A DNA stretch of 64,000 nt from Populus alba (Eukaryota > Streptophyta > Magnoliopsida > Malpighiales > Salicaceae): the NCBI RefSeq assembly GCF_005239225.2, contig NC_133300.1, positions 20,201,584 to 20,265,583 on the forward strand, in the 5' to 3' direction. Position 1 is the stretch's first letter. Each line of letters starts with the position of its first letter. The position numbers and the translations under genes are program-made. The notes under the pieces are model-generated. The model was not told the origin of the DNA and did not search any database. It worked only from the letters and a program-made list of their open reading frames with translations. Below are positions 45,048-56,215 of this stretch, piece after piece.

Positions 45048-45237
45048 ATGACATTCTCTGTCATCTTCACCTTCACTGTTATCCCCTCAACCTTCTTGTT
45101 TTTAGCACTCAAAATCTTGGCTGGAAAATCTATCAACAATCCCAACTATCCACCAGTTAAATGCACGAACTTTAACCAGCTTCTCTACTTCGACAGGCTC
45201 TATGCCTGCCAAACTGAGCTTATCGTTTCCAACTCTG
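45048..45237 (+). pseudogene. Cytochrome P450 N-terminal fragment (CYP704-like)
   Basis: The frame from Met 45048 gives a hydrophobic membrane anchor (VIFTFTVIPSTFLFLALKIL), then GKSINNPNYPPVKCTNF and NQLLYFDRLYACQTEL. The P450 N-terminal pattern with a Pro-rich hinge and a NQLLYFxRLYDYQTE-like segment, as in CYP704 fatty-acid hydroxylases, is clear, but the heme-binding half is missing. The open frame begins at 44922 and ends at 45290 without further P450 sequence. It is a truncated copy. Family-level recognition is from memory. Confidence 0.55.
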
Positions 45238-45290
45238 GAGTGTATTCTGTATTCATTGATAGTGTATATGGATTTCTTTTATATATATAA

Positions 45291-46137
45291 ATCAAGTATT
45301 GAACATGAAATCAAAGAAAAAATAGCTTAGGTGGTCTCATCAAACTATAGATGAAAGATCTATACTCACCATCCGGAAATTCATTCACTACCAGGCTATA
45401 AATAGATCTTCAAGAGAGATAAAATAGAAAGCTAATAGAACCATCTAAAAATATAAAGCAAGATTTATCTTAAGTGGGATAGAACAAAAGAAGAGACCAA
45501 GCGAATGGACCAGCTTGAATTTGATGATCTGTAGGTATTTCACTCTTGCCTTTTGTCGTCTGTCCGTCTTTGACTCAGAAAGCACTCTACAGATGGATGA
45601 AGATGCAGGATACAATTGAAAACTAGAATCTAGACTCCACACTCTTTTAGCAAATTACAAAGCTAATTTTTTAAAAATTTTAATTTAAAATAATAATAAT
45701 AATAATAGATTTAAAATAAATTATAATAAAAATTAAAAAAAAAACATTATGAATTACTTTGTAATTCACGATATAATAAGTGTTAGATGAACAATGATTT
45801 TTTCACTATCCTTAAAATATAGAAGGAGAGGAAGATACTGTTGAGTAGCAATGACGTCAATTATATGAATACTACATCACCTAAATAAATAAATAAAAGT
45901 CTCACTTCCCCACACAAATAGCATCCCAAGTAGCCATTCATAATTTACAACGACAAATATAGCAAGCAAAAAGCTATTTAGAAGCTACAATCTCTGTGTT
46001 GCTTTCAACTTTGCTTTCATGGTTTTTTTCTTAATTTTCTAATTTAGTATATTTTATATATTATTGAATTGTTGTATTTTACTTTTATAATACGTCTAGT
46101 AGAATATTTACATCTGCTTATGAAAAACTTACAAAGA
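45291..46137. other. Intergenic; includes a block duplicated at 47715-47970
   Basis: 45590-45815 (ATACAATTGAAAACTAGAAT, then a GATTACTTTGTAATTCACG-like part) recurs at 47715-47970. No gene was seen in the rest. Confidence 0.6.
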
Positions 46138-46498
46138 AGGAGAAAATTGATAGTTTGATTCATTTGTCAGTTCTTGATTCATCAAACTCTTCCAAAGTCC
46201 CCAAATGAGTTCGAACATGTGTGGTCACTATTCCATGGGAGAAGCTACGACACAATTGCATAACTCTAAATTATTAGCAACTACTTGTAAATTTATTATT
46301 TTTGACTTTTCGTCCCTTAATTTTGTGATCAAGAAGACTCAACGACTTCTCCTCTCCACTCAGAAAGCGGAACTCCACTCTTATCCCAATCATTTCTTCC
46401 TATCAAACACTTCTCCCCTCACTCAAAAAGAAAATGGCAGAAGCTTTGGCAGCCGAGATTGCAAAATCCCTCACAGAGAAGCAAGGCTCTTTTGCTGA
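46138..46498 (+). pseudogene. CNL fragment: LRR-border relic, gene leader and first 21 codons
   Basis: 46138-46262 corresponds to the CNL region after MHD (gene 2 HLSVLDSDSFFHKTLPEFP) in decayed form. 46266-46434 is the CNL leader (GATCAAGAAGACTCAACGAC ... CACTCAAAAAGAAAATGG), and 46434 starts MAEALAAEIAKSLTEKQGSF, which breaks off after about 21 codons into unrelated AT-rich DNA with a stop. The junctions match those upstream of gene 2 (48955-49265). Confidence 0.8.
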
Positions 46499-46611
46499 AC
46501 TATATAATTTAATTGATTAGATCTTGAGTTTATTTTTTACTTGTTTAAATGTCACAAACCTCAGAGCTACTGGAAACTTACATGGTCATTAATTTCAGGG
46601 TTTCGAGAGAT

Positions 46612-46670
46612 TAGTCGAGGTACACGTAAGCTAACCTGGACACCCACAGTAAAAAAAAAAAAGAAGAAGA
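46612..46670 (+). mobile_element. 3' end of a second SINE
   Basis: GATTAGTCGAGGTACACGTA followed by AACCTGGACACCCAC and a poly-A/AAG tail parallels the end of the SINE at 43537 (GATTAGTCATGGTGCGCGCA ... GGACACCCACGTAAAA). The 5' part with the A and B boxes is missing. Confidence 0.65.
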
Positions 46671-46692
46671 AGAAGAAGAAGGAAGGAAGGGC

Positions 46693-47150
46693 AAAAGGAG
46701 TTCCATCCAAATTTGGTTGGAATTGGGAAAGAAATAGTGGAGAAATGCAAGCAAATTCCTTTGGCGGTGATTAAAATCACATGGGGACTCAACTTTATGG
46801 TAAGACTGATGAAAAAGAGTGGGAATCGGTGAAAGATAGTGAGAAGTGGGAAGAAGAGGGAGATGGTTTTTTACCAAAGACCGCCGACACACTTGAAAAG
46901 ATTACGAGGAAGCAATTTCCTTAGCTACCTCTAAAATGCATGATCTTGCATCATCATTGGCTCAAAATTAGTTTTAAATCATAAGCTCTCAAAACCACCG
47001 ATTTAATTTCCAAAACGACCCGTCATTTGTCAGTTACTGATTCCATTTCATTTTTTCATCAAACTCTCCCAAGTCCCCAAATGAGCTCGACCATGCATGT
47101 TTGGTAAATATTCCATGGGAGAAAGCTACAACACAGTTGCATCACTTTAA
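46693..47150 (+). pseudogene. CNL fragment: NB-ARC C-terminal part to LRR border
   Basis: Matches gene 2 from about 50312 (HPNLVGIGKEIVEKCKQ, here with an IPLAVI version of the GLPL motif) to the KTDEKEWxSV stretch. It then skips the winged helix to KMHDLASSLAQN and the degraded post-MHD piece ending ATTCCATGGGAGAAAGC. Internal deletions and stops make it non-functional. Confidence 0.82.
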
Positions 47151-48954
47151 AAATAAACTTCAATTTAAATATTATTATTATTAATTTATGTGTTAATTTG
47201 TGATTTAGTGAATAATTTAAAGTTTTGATTTTGAGTGAATTTAATTAATTAAATCGGCGCCATTATGTCAATTAAAAAATATTTTAAAAATTGAAAAAAT
47301 AATAGAAAAAATGCATCAGAAGAAATTGATTTCCAAAAAGAGTCCTAAATGTTCTTAAGATTGAGTTTTACTTGGCAAAAGCATATCAACGCTGAAAATG
47401 GTGAATCAAATGTTTAGATATACAGATATCTGTACATTTATAAGAGCATGTTTAGAATTATATAAAAAAAATACTTTTCATATAAAAATATATAAAAATA
47501 ATAAATTTTTTATTTTTTTAAAATTTATTCTTGGCAAACAATATAAAATAATATAAACACATAAAAATAATTTAAATAAAAAAATTCAAAATATATTAAT
47601 AATACTTTTAAAATACAAAAACAAATAATCTCTAAATTTAATAGCATGGCATGGTTGGCCCAAATATATGATAGTGGTAGAGATTTTCAGATAGAATTTG
47701 GAGCTGTATATAGTGTGGCTGTCCAGATGGATGAAGATGAAAGATACAATTGAAAACTAGAATATGGACTCCACTCTTAGGTTAGCAAATTACAGACCTA
47801 ATTTTTTAAAATTTATATTTTAAAAGATAAAATTAAAAAAAATAAATTTTAAAAACTCATAATAAAAATTCAAAAAGAAAAAGAAACAAAAATATTGTGG
47901 ATTACTTTATAATCCACGGTACAATGGGTGTCAAGTGAATAATGATTTTCTCTATATCATTTAATTTTTGTTACTTCATAAAGTTTGATAATATAATTTT
48001 TCAAAAAAAAACTATTTTTTAATAATATGAAAAAAAAATAAATTATAAAAAGTTAAGTGCAATTAAAAAGAAAAACCCATCAAATTCATAAATTGGGATA
48101 ATTTGAGTTATTTCGACAAAACACATAAATCATGTTACCCTCTAAAAAAACTATTTTTCAAATCAATAATAATAACATGTATCGTATACTAAACACATTA
48201 ATATAAAAAAATTTAAACAATAAAGGGAACTTTGGAACAATTTTCATAAACCAAGACCGATCAGGTCGCGAAGTAAGAGGTGTTTTTTTTTTCTAATGTT
48301 TAGACAGGTGCATTTATAAGAATTTTTTAAGCCTTTGTTAACATTAAAACTTTGAGTGATAACAACATGCAGAATAAACTCAATTATCAATAAGTTTAAG
48401 CCTTTAACAAAGTGATTGGTTAATTAATATTCATATAGAGAGAGAAAAAATATAGTTTACATAGACAAAAATAATCTAATTAATTAGAGGAGTGAATTAA
48501 TTGGTCCAATAAATTAGGTCAATGTACGAGATTTTTCAACAACAAAAAAAATTCTTCAATGAATTTTGGTAGGAGAAGTCAATTCATCAACAACTTAAAA
48601 AAATTCAACCTCTTTAAGAATTTTAAAAAAAATGAAATTTCACTTCTTTTTTTTTTTTTATGTTGGAGATTTTCATACTGATTTCATATGCTTTATCTTA
48701 TTTGAAAAACAAGGCTGAAACCCTTGTCAAATACTAAAAATGCAATAAGTATAAAATCCCCTAAAGGGGTTATAAAAAATAATGGAATCCTAACTATGAC
48801 TGAATCTATATAATTTTTAAAATCATAATAATTAATACAATAAAAATCATATTTAAGCAATAAAATAATGCTCTAAAAGGACTATTTTTCAATCAATAGT
48901 TATTTTATGCATTTTATAATACGTCTAGTACAAGAATATTTACATCTTGTTATG
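47151..48954. other. Intergenic AT-rich DNA
   Basis: 1.8 kb without a gene. It contains a MITE-like AT-rich stretch (47440-47630) and the duplicated block 47715-47970. Runs of A and T dominate. Confidence 0.55.
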
Positions 48955-49265
48955 AAAAACTTTAAAAAAATGAGAAAATTGATAGTTTGGTTCATTTGTC
49001 AGTTCTTGGTTCATCAAACTCTTCCAAAGTCCCCAGATGAGTTCGATCATGTGTGGTCAATATTCCATGGGAGAAGCTACGACACAATTGCATAACTCTA
49101 AATTATTAGCAACTACTTGTAAATTTATTCTTTTTGACTTTTCGTCCCTTAATTTTGTGATCAAGAAGACTCAGCGACTTCTCCTCTCCACTCAGAAAGC
49201 GGAATTCCACTCTTATCTCAATCATTTCTTCCTATCAAACACTTCTCCCCTCACTCAAAAAGAAA
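48955..49265 (+). promoter_or_regulatory. Upstream region and leader of CNL gene 2, built partly from CNL coding relic
   Basis: 48985-49100 is a decayed CNL piece (FVSS..LPKSPDEFDHVWSIFHGRSYDTIA-like) and 49138-49265 is the conserved leader (TGATCAAGAAGACTCAGCGA ... CACTTCTCCCCTCACTC, AAAAAGAAAATGG). The same unit occurs at 46138 and 63450. No clear TATA box was located with confidence; the transcription start probably lies within the leader. Confidence 0.55.
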
Positions 49266-51902
49266 ATGGCCGAAGCTTTTGCCGCCGAGATTGCAAAATC
49301 CCTTCTAGGGAAGCTAGGCTCTTTCGCTGGTCAAGAATTTCGTTTGGCATGGGGACTTGAAGATGAACTTGCACGTCTTGAAGAGAGATTGAAAGCCATC
49401 AACGCGGTGCTGTCCGATGCTGAGAAGCAACAATCAAAGAATGACAGGATTCGGCTCTGGCTCCGTATGCTCAGAGAAGTCTTGTATGATGCAGAGGACG
49501 TGCTGGACGAAATCGAGTGCGAAACTTTGCGAAGGCAGGTGGTGAAAACAACAGGGAGCACCAGCAGAAAGGTACAGCGCTTCTTTTCAAGCTCTAATAA
49601 GATTGCATTCCGTTTAAAAATGGGTCATAAGATAAAGGGCATCATAGAAAGACTAGCTGAGATTTCATCTCTTAAGTCTGACTTCAACCTCAGCGAGCAG
49701 GCTACTGATTGTAGCCATGTCTTGCATGAGGAAACAGGGATGAACCGAGCCTTTGACAGCTTTTCCGGTCTTATCGGAAGAGATGAAGACAAAGAACGCA
49801 TCATCAGCCTTTTAGAAGCACCTTTTAAGGTTGGTGATGCACATCCTCTCGTCCTTCCGATTGTAGGAATGGGAGGCTTGGGGAAGACATCTCTTGCCAA
49901 ATCGGTGTGTGATGCTGAAAATGTAAGAAGTCATTTTGATCTGAAGATGGAGGCATGTGTTTCAGATGATTTTTCCTTGAAACAAGTGGTAAAAAAAATT
50001 ATTAAATCTGCAACTGGGGAAAGATGTGCGGATTTGGATGGGGGTGAACTTAATAAAAAACTTGAAGAAATTTTGAATGGTAAGAAATACTTGCTTCTTT
50101 TGGATGATGTTTGGAATGAAGATGCTGAAAAATGGTTGTTGTTGAAGCCTTTGTTATCAAAAGGTGCTGGTGGAAGTAAGATGATAGTAACTACCCGTAG
50201 CCGACGTGTTGCTGACATTATGGGTACTGTTCCTGCGCACAACCTAAGTCTTCTTGGTCAGGAGGACTGTCTGTCGTTGTTTTACAAGTGTGCATTCAAG
50301 GAAGGGCAAATGCATCCAAATTTGGTTGGAATTGGGAAAGAAATAGTGGAGAAATGCAAGCAAGTTCCTATGGCAGTGATTAACTTGGGGACTCAACTCT
50401 ATGGTAAGACTGATGAAAAAGAGTGGAAATCGGTGAGAGACAGTGAGAAGTGGGAAGAAGAGGGAGATGGCATTTTACCTGCCTTGAAAATAAGCTATCA
50501 AAGACTGCCGACTCACTTGAAAAGATGCTTTCTTTATTGTTCCGTTTTTCCAAAAGATTATCGCTTCTCAGATCTCTATTTGGTGCAATTTTGGATGGCA
50601 CATGGGCTCATTCTTCAATCATCAAATCCAAATGAGAAGTTGGAAGATGTTGGCTTGCGTTATGTGCGCGAGTTGATCTCAAGATGTTTCTTCCAAGATT
50701 ATGAGGATAGGATTGTTGGAGCTTTATTTAAGATGCATGATTTAATGCATGATCTTGCATCATCATTGGCTCAAAATGAGTTTTCAATCATAAGCTCTCA
50801 AAACCACCAAATTTCCAAAACGACCCGTCATTTGTCAGTCCTTGACTCTGATTCATTTTTTCATAAAACTCTCCCCGAGTTCCCAAACAACTTCCATCAA
50901 GTGCGGTCAATAGTCTTTGCAGATAGTATAGTGGGGCCTACATGCAAAACAGACTTTGAGAAATGTTTGTTGGAGTTTAAGCATTTGCGGTCTTTGGAAT
51001 TGATGTATGATTCTGAATTTGAGGCTTTTCCGGAGAGGATTGGCGCCTTAAAACATTTGAGATATTTTCTTTTTGGAGACTTTCTTTTTGGAGACAACAA
51101 AATAATAAAAAGACTCCCAAAATCTATTTTCAAATTGCAAAACTTGCAAGCTCTGTTTATACGTGAAGGATTAGAAGAGCTGCCCAAAGATGTGAGGCAT
51201 ATGATCAACCTTAGATTTTTATTTGTATTTACTAAACAGAAGCGGTTGCTAGAAGGAGGGATTGGGTGTTTGGAGTGTCTTCAAACTTTAGTCATTTTTA
51301 ATTGTGAAAATCTAGAAATTTTGTGCGAAGATATGCAAGGTCTTAAAAGTCTTCGAAAATTGATTATTGGTGGATGTGATAGCTTGATTTCTCTGCCGAG
51401 AAGCATAAAATGCCTAACTACTCTGGAAGAATTATTTATTATGGGCTGTGAAAAGCTTGATTTGATGAAAATAGAAGAAGAGAAAGAGGGAAAAATTCAA
51501 CCTCTTTCCCTTTCCCTTCGTATTGTAATATTTGACAGCTTACCATCAAATATTGCTTTACCGGAACAGTTTCTTCAAGGATCTGCAGAATCCTTACAAA
51601 CATTTATCATCAAAAAGTGTCCAAGCATTGGAGAAATGCCAGAGTGCATCAGCAATTTAAAGAAACTTCAAAATCTTGAGATCATTGATTGTCCAAGGTT
51701 GAGCAAAAGGTGCATAAGGGGAACAGGAGAAGATTGGCCCAAGATCAAACATATCCCTAAAATTAAGGTTGATGGTGATGACAGTGGTGAAGAGACATCT
51801 CATGCAGGTAGTAGCAGCAAACCATATTTAAATCTATCATATTTAGTTTTACATTTTTATCCATTCTTCAATTCCTATTTTCGTTTAAATTATTTTCCCT
51901 GA
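49266..51902 (+). CDS. CNL gene 2: intact CC-NB-LRR disease-resistance protein (RGA-like)
   Basis: Intracellular immune receptor of the CNL class. Rx-type coiled coil at residues 1-130 with YDAEDVLDEIE (74-84); NB-ARC from GRDEDKERI (171) with P-loop GMGGLGKTSLAK (201-212), kinase-2 KKYLLLLDDVW (273-283), RNBS-B IVTTRS (307-312), a degenerate GLPL (CKQVPMAVINLG, 364-375), RNBS-D CFLYCSVFPKDY (421-432) and MHD (490-492); LRRs from about 540 to 830. The ATG sits in AAAAATGGCC context after the conserved leader. As one frame it is 878 aa. A better model splices 51807 to 51970-52007 and then to 52251-52259, replacing the last residues with GSSGTPSAREEDK plus VY and giving 862 aa in phase. It binds ADP/ATP as a switch; its ligand cannot be told. 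Gene 1 is its broken twin. Confidence 0.93.
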   Translation: MAEAFAAEIAKSLLGKLGSFAGQEFRLAWGLEDELARLEERLKAINAVLSDAEKQQSKNDRIRLWLRMLREVLYDAEDVLDEIECETLRRQVVKTTGSTSRKVQRFFSSSNKIAFRLKMGHKIKGIIERLAEISSLKSDFNLSEQATDCSHVLHEETGMNRAFDSFSGLIGRDEDKERIISLLEAPFKVGDAHPLVLPIVGMGGLGKTSLAKSVCDAENVRSHFDLKMEACVSDDFSLKQVVKKIIKSATGERCADLDGGELNKKLEEILNGKKYLLLLDDVWNEDAEKWLLLKPLLSKGAGGSKMIVTTRSRRVADIMGTVPAHNLSLLGQEDCLSLFYKCAFKEGQMHPNLVGIGKEIVEKCKQVPMAVINLGTQLYGKTDEKEWKSVRDSEKWEEEGDGILPALKISYQRLPTHLKRCFLYCSVFPKDYRFSDLYLVQFWMAHGLILQSSNPNEKLEDVGLRYVRELISRCFFQDYEDRIVGALFKMHDLMHDLASSLAQNEFSIISSQNHQISKTTRHLSVLDSDSFFHKTLPEFPNNFHQVRSIVFADSIVGPTCKTDFEKCLLEFKHLRSLELMYDSEFEAFPERIGALKHLRYFLFGDFLFGDNKIIKRLPKSIFKLQNLQALFIREGLEELPKDVRHMINLRFLFVFTKQKRLLEGGIGCLECLQTLVIFNCENLEILCEDMQGLKSLRKLIIGGCDSLISLPRSIKCLTTLEELFIMGCEKLDLMKIEEEKEGKIQPLSLSLRIVIFDSLPSNIALPEQFLQGSAESLQTFIIKKCPSIGEMPECISNLKKLQNLEIIDCPRLSKRCIRGTGEDWPKIKHIPKIKVDGDDSGEETSHAGSSSKPYLNLSYLVLHFYPFFNSYFRLNYFP

Positions 51903-51969
51903 AAATAATATTAGCTTTGAAAAAACCAAAAAAAAAACTGACAAAACCTCTTGTGTTTTGGAGAGGCAG

Positions 51970-52259
51970 GTTCAAGTGGAACTCCATCAGCAAGAGAAGA
52001 AGACAAGGTATGTCATGATAAAATGCAAAGTTGACTAATTCATTTAGCAATTTAAATTTCTTTGAACTTAATACATCATTATTAAATTCTATGTTTGTCT
52101 AATTTTCTCTGTGTGCTTTGCTCGTAGTTCCTGCTAGTGATGTTCTTAGCTTTTCATTTGTTCATAATGGTTGCCAATCAGTTCATTTGCTCCCTCGTTG
52201 TTGAACTTAACACATCATTATTAAATTCTATGTTTGTCTAATTTATTCAGGTTTACTAA
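51970..52259 (+). other. Candidate terminal exons of CNL gene 2
   Basis: Exon 51970-52007 lies between GAGAGGCAG and AAG|GTATGT, and a final piece at 52251 follows ATTTATTCAG with GTT TAC TAA. The phases fit: one base from the main exon plus 38 bases give 13 codons, then a Val-Tyr-stop end. Gene 1 shows the same pieces. A second possible acceptor (GCTCGTAG at 52127-52134) lies in an insertion unique to gene 2. Transcript data would decide. Confidence 0.55.
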
Positions 52260-53760
52260 TGTGAGGGTCTTTCGGCCAAGATCTTCTATGACAGTTAGTC
52301 TCTTGCAAAGATCAGCTGAAGACTCGAAGTGTCTGCTTTGTGTAATTTCCTTGGCTAGCTATGTGTGATAATTTGTCATTAATAAATTGATAAATATTTG
52401 GTTGTTCTGAATTATTTTAAATAATTATGCTAAGTGTTTCTAATAATACTGCAATGTCTCATTCATGAGTTTCAAAGATCTTAACGAAGAGACATCCAAT
52501 AACATATTCAAGTTTATAAATTTTCATTATGTTTTTCATAAAATTTTGAATTTTTTTTGCTTAAATTAATTATTTTTAAATTTTTTTTAATGTATAACTG
52601 TAAAAAATATTTTAATATATTTTACGTCACACTCCAAAACCACCCCTTGATCCTAACCAATTTTTGAAAAACTGTTTTTTCATATTTTTTTTTCAAACAA
52701 ACGATCGCACCGCGTACCTCGCCGTCAAAACCACAGCCACCACCATCTTCTTGCAAAATAAAATGACCCTCAAACAAAACTTCTAGCTTTCTTCAACCAG
52801 AAAAACCAAACTTTTAACACTAACAGCAATCAATAGCAGCGCCGACTTCACTACCTATACCACCACAACCGCCCCGACTTCTTCCCTAACAGATTCATCT
52901 CTCCAGTACACCTTCCTTCGCTCTTCTTGTGCAATCTCCACCGTCGGTAAAAACCTCCCCTCTCTCTAATAATACAACCGTCGTGTATTATTAGAATTTT
53001 TTTGTTTCTAATAATACAAGAACATCTACCCTTTCTTTATACCTGAATAATGCATGGGAACATGCTGTTGCTCTAAACTCTAAAGGTCTGCATGACTAGC
53101 TAGCTATCATGCTGAGTAGATTTTCTATTCCAAAAAGAAAAACGAAAATCAAAGAAACTTCCATTAGAGGCAATCATATGGAGGCTGCCAAAAGTTTGCT
53201 GCTGCTACCTTCATTTTGCAACATCCTGATAGGTTTAGAGCCTGAAAGCTGCACTATAAATGTAATCTGGTTCTTGATGGGGAAAAAAAAACATACCGCT
53301 TCAGTCATCAAGAATCAGCGGCGTAGCACTAATCTGATGGCTTGATGACTTCCAGCAATTCCATTTGATCTTCCATCGGTTTCTGATCACAGTTAGTATA
53401 CAAAACTACCAGTCTTTTCAGATGACGCGCATCATACTAACACAAGCACATACAGTAAAATATCCCAAAAATTTAAAACTTGAATGTAAAATGAGTTCTT
53501 CTGGACAATGTCCACAGTCAAGCAGAAATAGTTGCTCTCTAACTTTCTGCATTTCCAGCAGTGAAGAACAAGAACCATTTTGAACAATTAGGCTTCTCTT
53601 CTTGCGAGACTGACGCCACGTTTTGGTAGCCGTACTTAATTTATCCTTTAGACTGAGTAATAATGTAAATGATTTTGATAACTGGACAGCATCAGCTTCA
53701 GAACTTCTTCCATCCCTTAAAGTAAAGGCGTCCACTGGCCATCTTATTTTTTTCCATTAG
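52260..53760 (+). repeat. CNL gene 2 3'UTR and duplicated blocks Y and X
   Basis: 3'UTR to about 52420 (CTTTGTGTAATTTCCTTGGC), block Y 52432-52895 and block X 53084-53713, each matching DNA after gene 1. In the gene 1 copy a SINE sits between X and Y; here the corresponding GACTGAGTAATAATG site (53650) is empty. 52061-52103 is repeated at 52202-52247. Confidence 0.75.
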
Positions 53761-54879
53761 CAGCTTGGTATTTTGATTAACTTATGGCATTAGATATATT
53801 GATTATTTCATTATGGCATGGATGGAAATAATTAGCTATACGGGCTAGAGGCAACAATGAAGATGTCACAGTCAGGCACCAGAAAATCGAGAAGCCTTCT
53901 GGGGTCAAATTGTTAATTTGGTTGACGTTACATAACTGAAAGTCAGAGCTACCTTGGATTGATGAACATGATGGTTTTGACGAACCTACAGCAGTTGTTT
54001 CAGTGCATTTTTTAAGCATTAAGAAGCGTAGAATAACAGCTTAAGAGAATAAAAATGTTTTGAGGAACAGTCCTCGTCGGCTCTTTCCTCGAATCCCACG
54101 ATATCATTTGGTAGAAGCAGAAGTATCGACCTCTCTTTTACTCAAACAAACACTCACAGATAGCAAACAGCAAAGTAAATTGGTTAATTATGAATCAATT
54201 ACTGATAGTTTGATGCTTTCTTTTGCAGACAAAGACAGCAGAGCTGGTGCTAGGAAAACACTATCACGAGTCTTAAGAAATCCGGATCATTTCATCCAGT
54301 AAATAAAAGGAACTCTACTACTATAAAACCCAGTAATGCTATTGTTTCTTAAAATGTAAATGAACTTGGTAATTATGTTTTGCCAAAACAAACTAAAACT
54401 GCAGAGCTCAAGATTAATAAAAACTATATCACCATTGGATTTGGAATATGCAGAAGTCTTCTCTTCTGAGTTCTGATGCATGAGTTGGAAGTAATCTAAC
54501 TAAGGGATACAAAGTGCTCAATCTGAAAGCTTTTCAAGTCATGCACCTAACAACATGGGTTGATGGGCAGCAATTACGATTGTTTACTCTGCATCACTTA
54601 ACCTTCAGCAATCCAGTTCTAAAGCTACTGGATACTTTTTGGTGTCTTGTTTTCCTAGCCTAGCAGGAACAATTGGTTGATAACTTTTTTGCATCTAATG
54701 ATGCAACATGATTTTAATTCTATGGTTTTAGGGTGAAATAAACATCTAGTGTTACTTTATTATAACCTTGCCGGATTAGTGGTTGATGGATACAAATAAA
54801 ATAGATATAAAAAAAAAAAGCCCTAGATTGATCCAAAAAAATCCTTCAAAATAAGCCCAAAAAACACTTATTGGGCTCA
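53761..54879. other. Intergenic, no recognised gene
   Basis: Short frames (e.g. 54060-54302) have no family resemblance. A TTTTCTTTTGCAG acceptor-like site near 54225 is isolated. Confidence 0.5.
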
Positions 54880-54899
54880 GGCTACCAAACTCAAGCCCA

Positions 54900-56215
54900 A
54901 TATACAGCTGGCGGCAAGGAAAAGGAGCTCGAGCATGTAGCTAGAGCCCTTGTTAGGATGGGTGCGCACCAATCTAGGCGTACGCCCAATGGTGGGCATA
55001 TGCCTAGCACGTCAGGTGCTTCGCCTACACCCCAGCACCTTAGGTAGTCGGTGTGCGCCCAACACCTGGCTAGGTGTGCTACCCGACAAGGGAGTTGTGC
55101 ATGCATCCCACCACCTTAGGTGTTGGGTAAAGCTGAGCATTTTCAATTTAGTTCGATTCTCGATCAAAATAAATAATCAAATCAAAATTATTTTTAATTT
55201 TTTTTTGGAACCGAACCGAACCTAAAATTGATTCAAACCGGCTAGTTTCAGTTTGGTTTTTTTCTCTTTTAAACCGGTTTGATTCGATTTGCTAGCTAGC
55301 TTGTAAATCTAATAAATGATGCAGTTTTTGTACAAGCAGTTTCTAGGTTCCAAAAAGGGGGTATGCTTTTAGTAACCCAATCCTTATCAAGAAGACATGT
55401 TTTGGTGGTCATGAGCATCTTTTCATGGAAAGCAGACATAATACCATAAACTGAGTTCCTTAAAACATCAGCCATGGCATAAGCTTTTGCATGTAGAGGA
55501 CTGCCTTGTTTTTTTTGCTGTCGTAACTTCCCTTCTTGTTGTGCTTGGAGTATTCCATTTAATAGTAACTAGCCCCATCAACTTTTGGGGTTACAAGCTT
55601 GTCTTCTTCCCCATGAAAGCTTCAATAACAAGTAAAAACGCTCCTTACAAGTGAGTCATGGCTTGTTTGAGTTGAAATTTAGTGTGTTCGAGTTCGACGT
55701 CAAAGAAGGAAAAGTTGAGAAGGAGCCTGTGAGGTTCGTCGAGTAGTGTTTGTGTGTGTGCTTGTGCATGGAGGGGGGGCTGGGGGGTTTCTGGATTCTA
55801 ATAGAGAGATGAACACAAGGGAGTGGGTGTGTGTGTGTGTGTGTGTGTGTGTTTGTTGGGGGGGCGTTCTAGGGTTAGAAGAAGAAATTAAAAAATAATT
55901 GAGTCTGGAATGGAAAGTTATTTATAGTACCACACTACCACCGGTTTTTATTTATTTATATTTTAACCGGTTCGATTCGGTTTATTCAATTTGATCCTTT
56001 TAAAACTGAAGCCGAACCAAATTGTTTTTTAAATTTTTCTAATAAGTTTGATTGGTTTTTTTTCACGGTTTTGTTTTTTTTATTATATTTTTTTCAGTTA
56101 TCTCAGTTTAATCGTGTTTTTTGCTCATCCCTAGTGTTAGGTGTGCACCCACCACTTGGCTGAGTGTGCTACCCAACAAGGGTATTATGCATGCACCCCG
56201 GCACTCCCTTAGGCT
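54900..56215 (+). repeat. GC-rich tandem unit split by a hAT element
   Basis: A unit of about 95 bp (TGTGC(G)CCCAACACCTGGCT, GTGTGCTACCCGACAAGGG, GCATGCATCCCACCACC) at 55030-55118 recurs as 56140-56215 (GTGTGCTACCCAACAAGGG, GCATGCACCCCGGCAC). The hAT element at 55128-56133 separates the copies. Related words precede at 54930-55030. Confidence 0.7.
55128..56133. mobile_element. Non-autonomous hAT-type DNA transposon (1006 bp)
   Basis: Ends TAAAGCTGAGCA and (complement) TAGGGATGAGCA are inverted repeats matching at 9 of 12 positions, flanked by 8-bp duplications GTGTTGGG (55120-55127) and GTGTTAGG (56134-56141), one mismatch. The subterminal regions carry repeated GAACCGAACC/AACCGGTT words in both orientations, as common in hAT elements. 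The interior has a GT microsatellite (about 55826-55850) and no transposase. Confidence 0.8.

Noticed and set aside
54060..54302. An 80-codon open frame
   Set aside because: No recognisable family; an acceptor-like TTTTGCAG within it is not backed by other exon signals.
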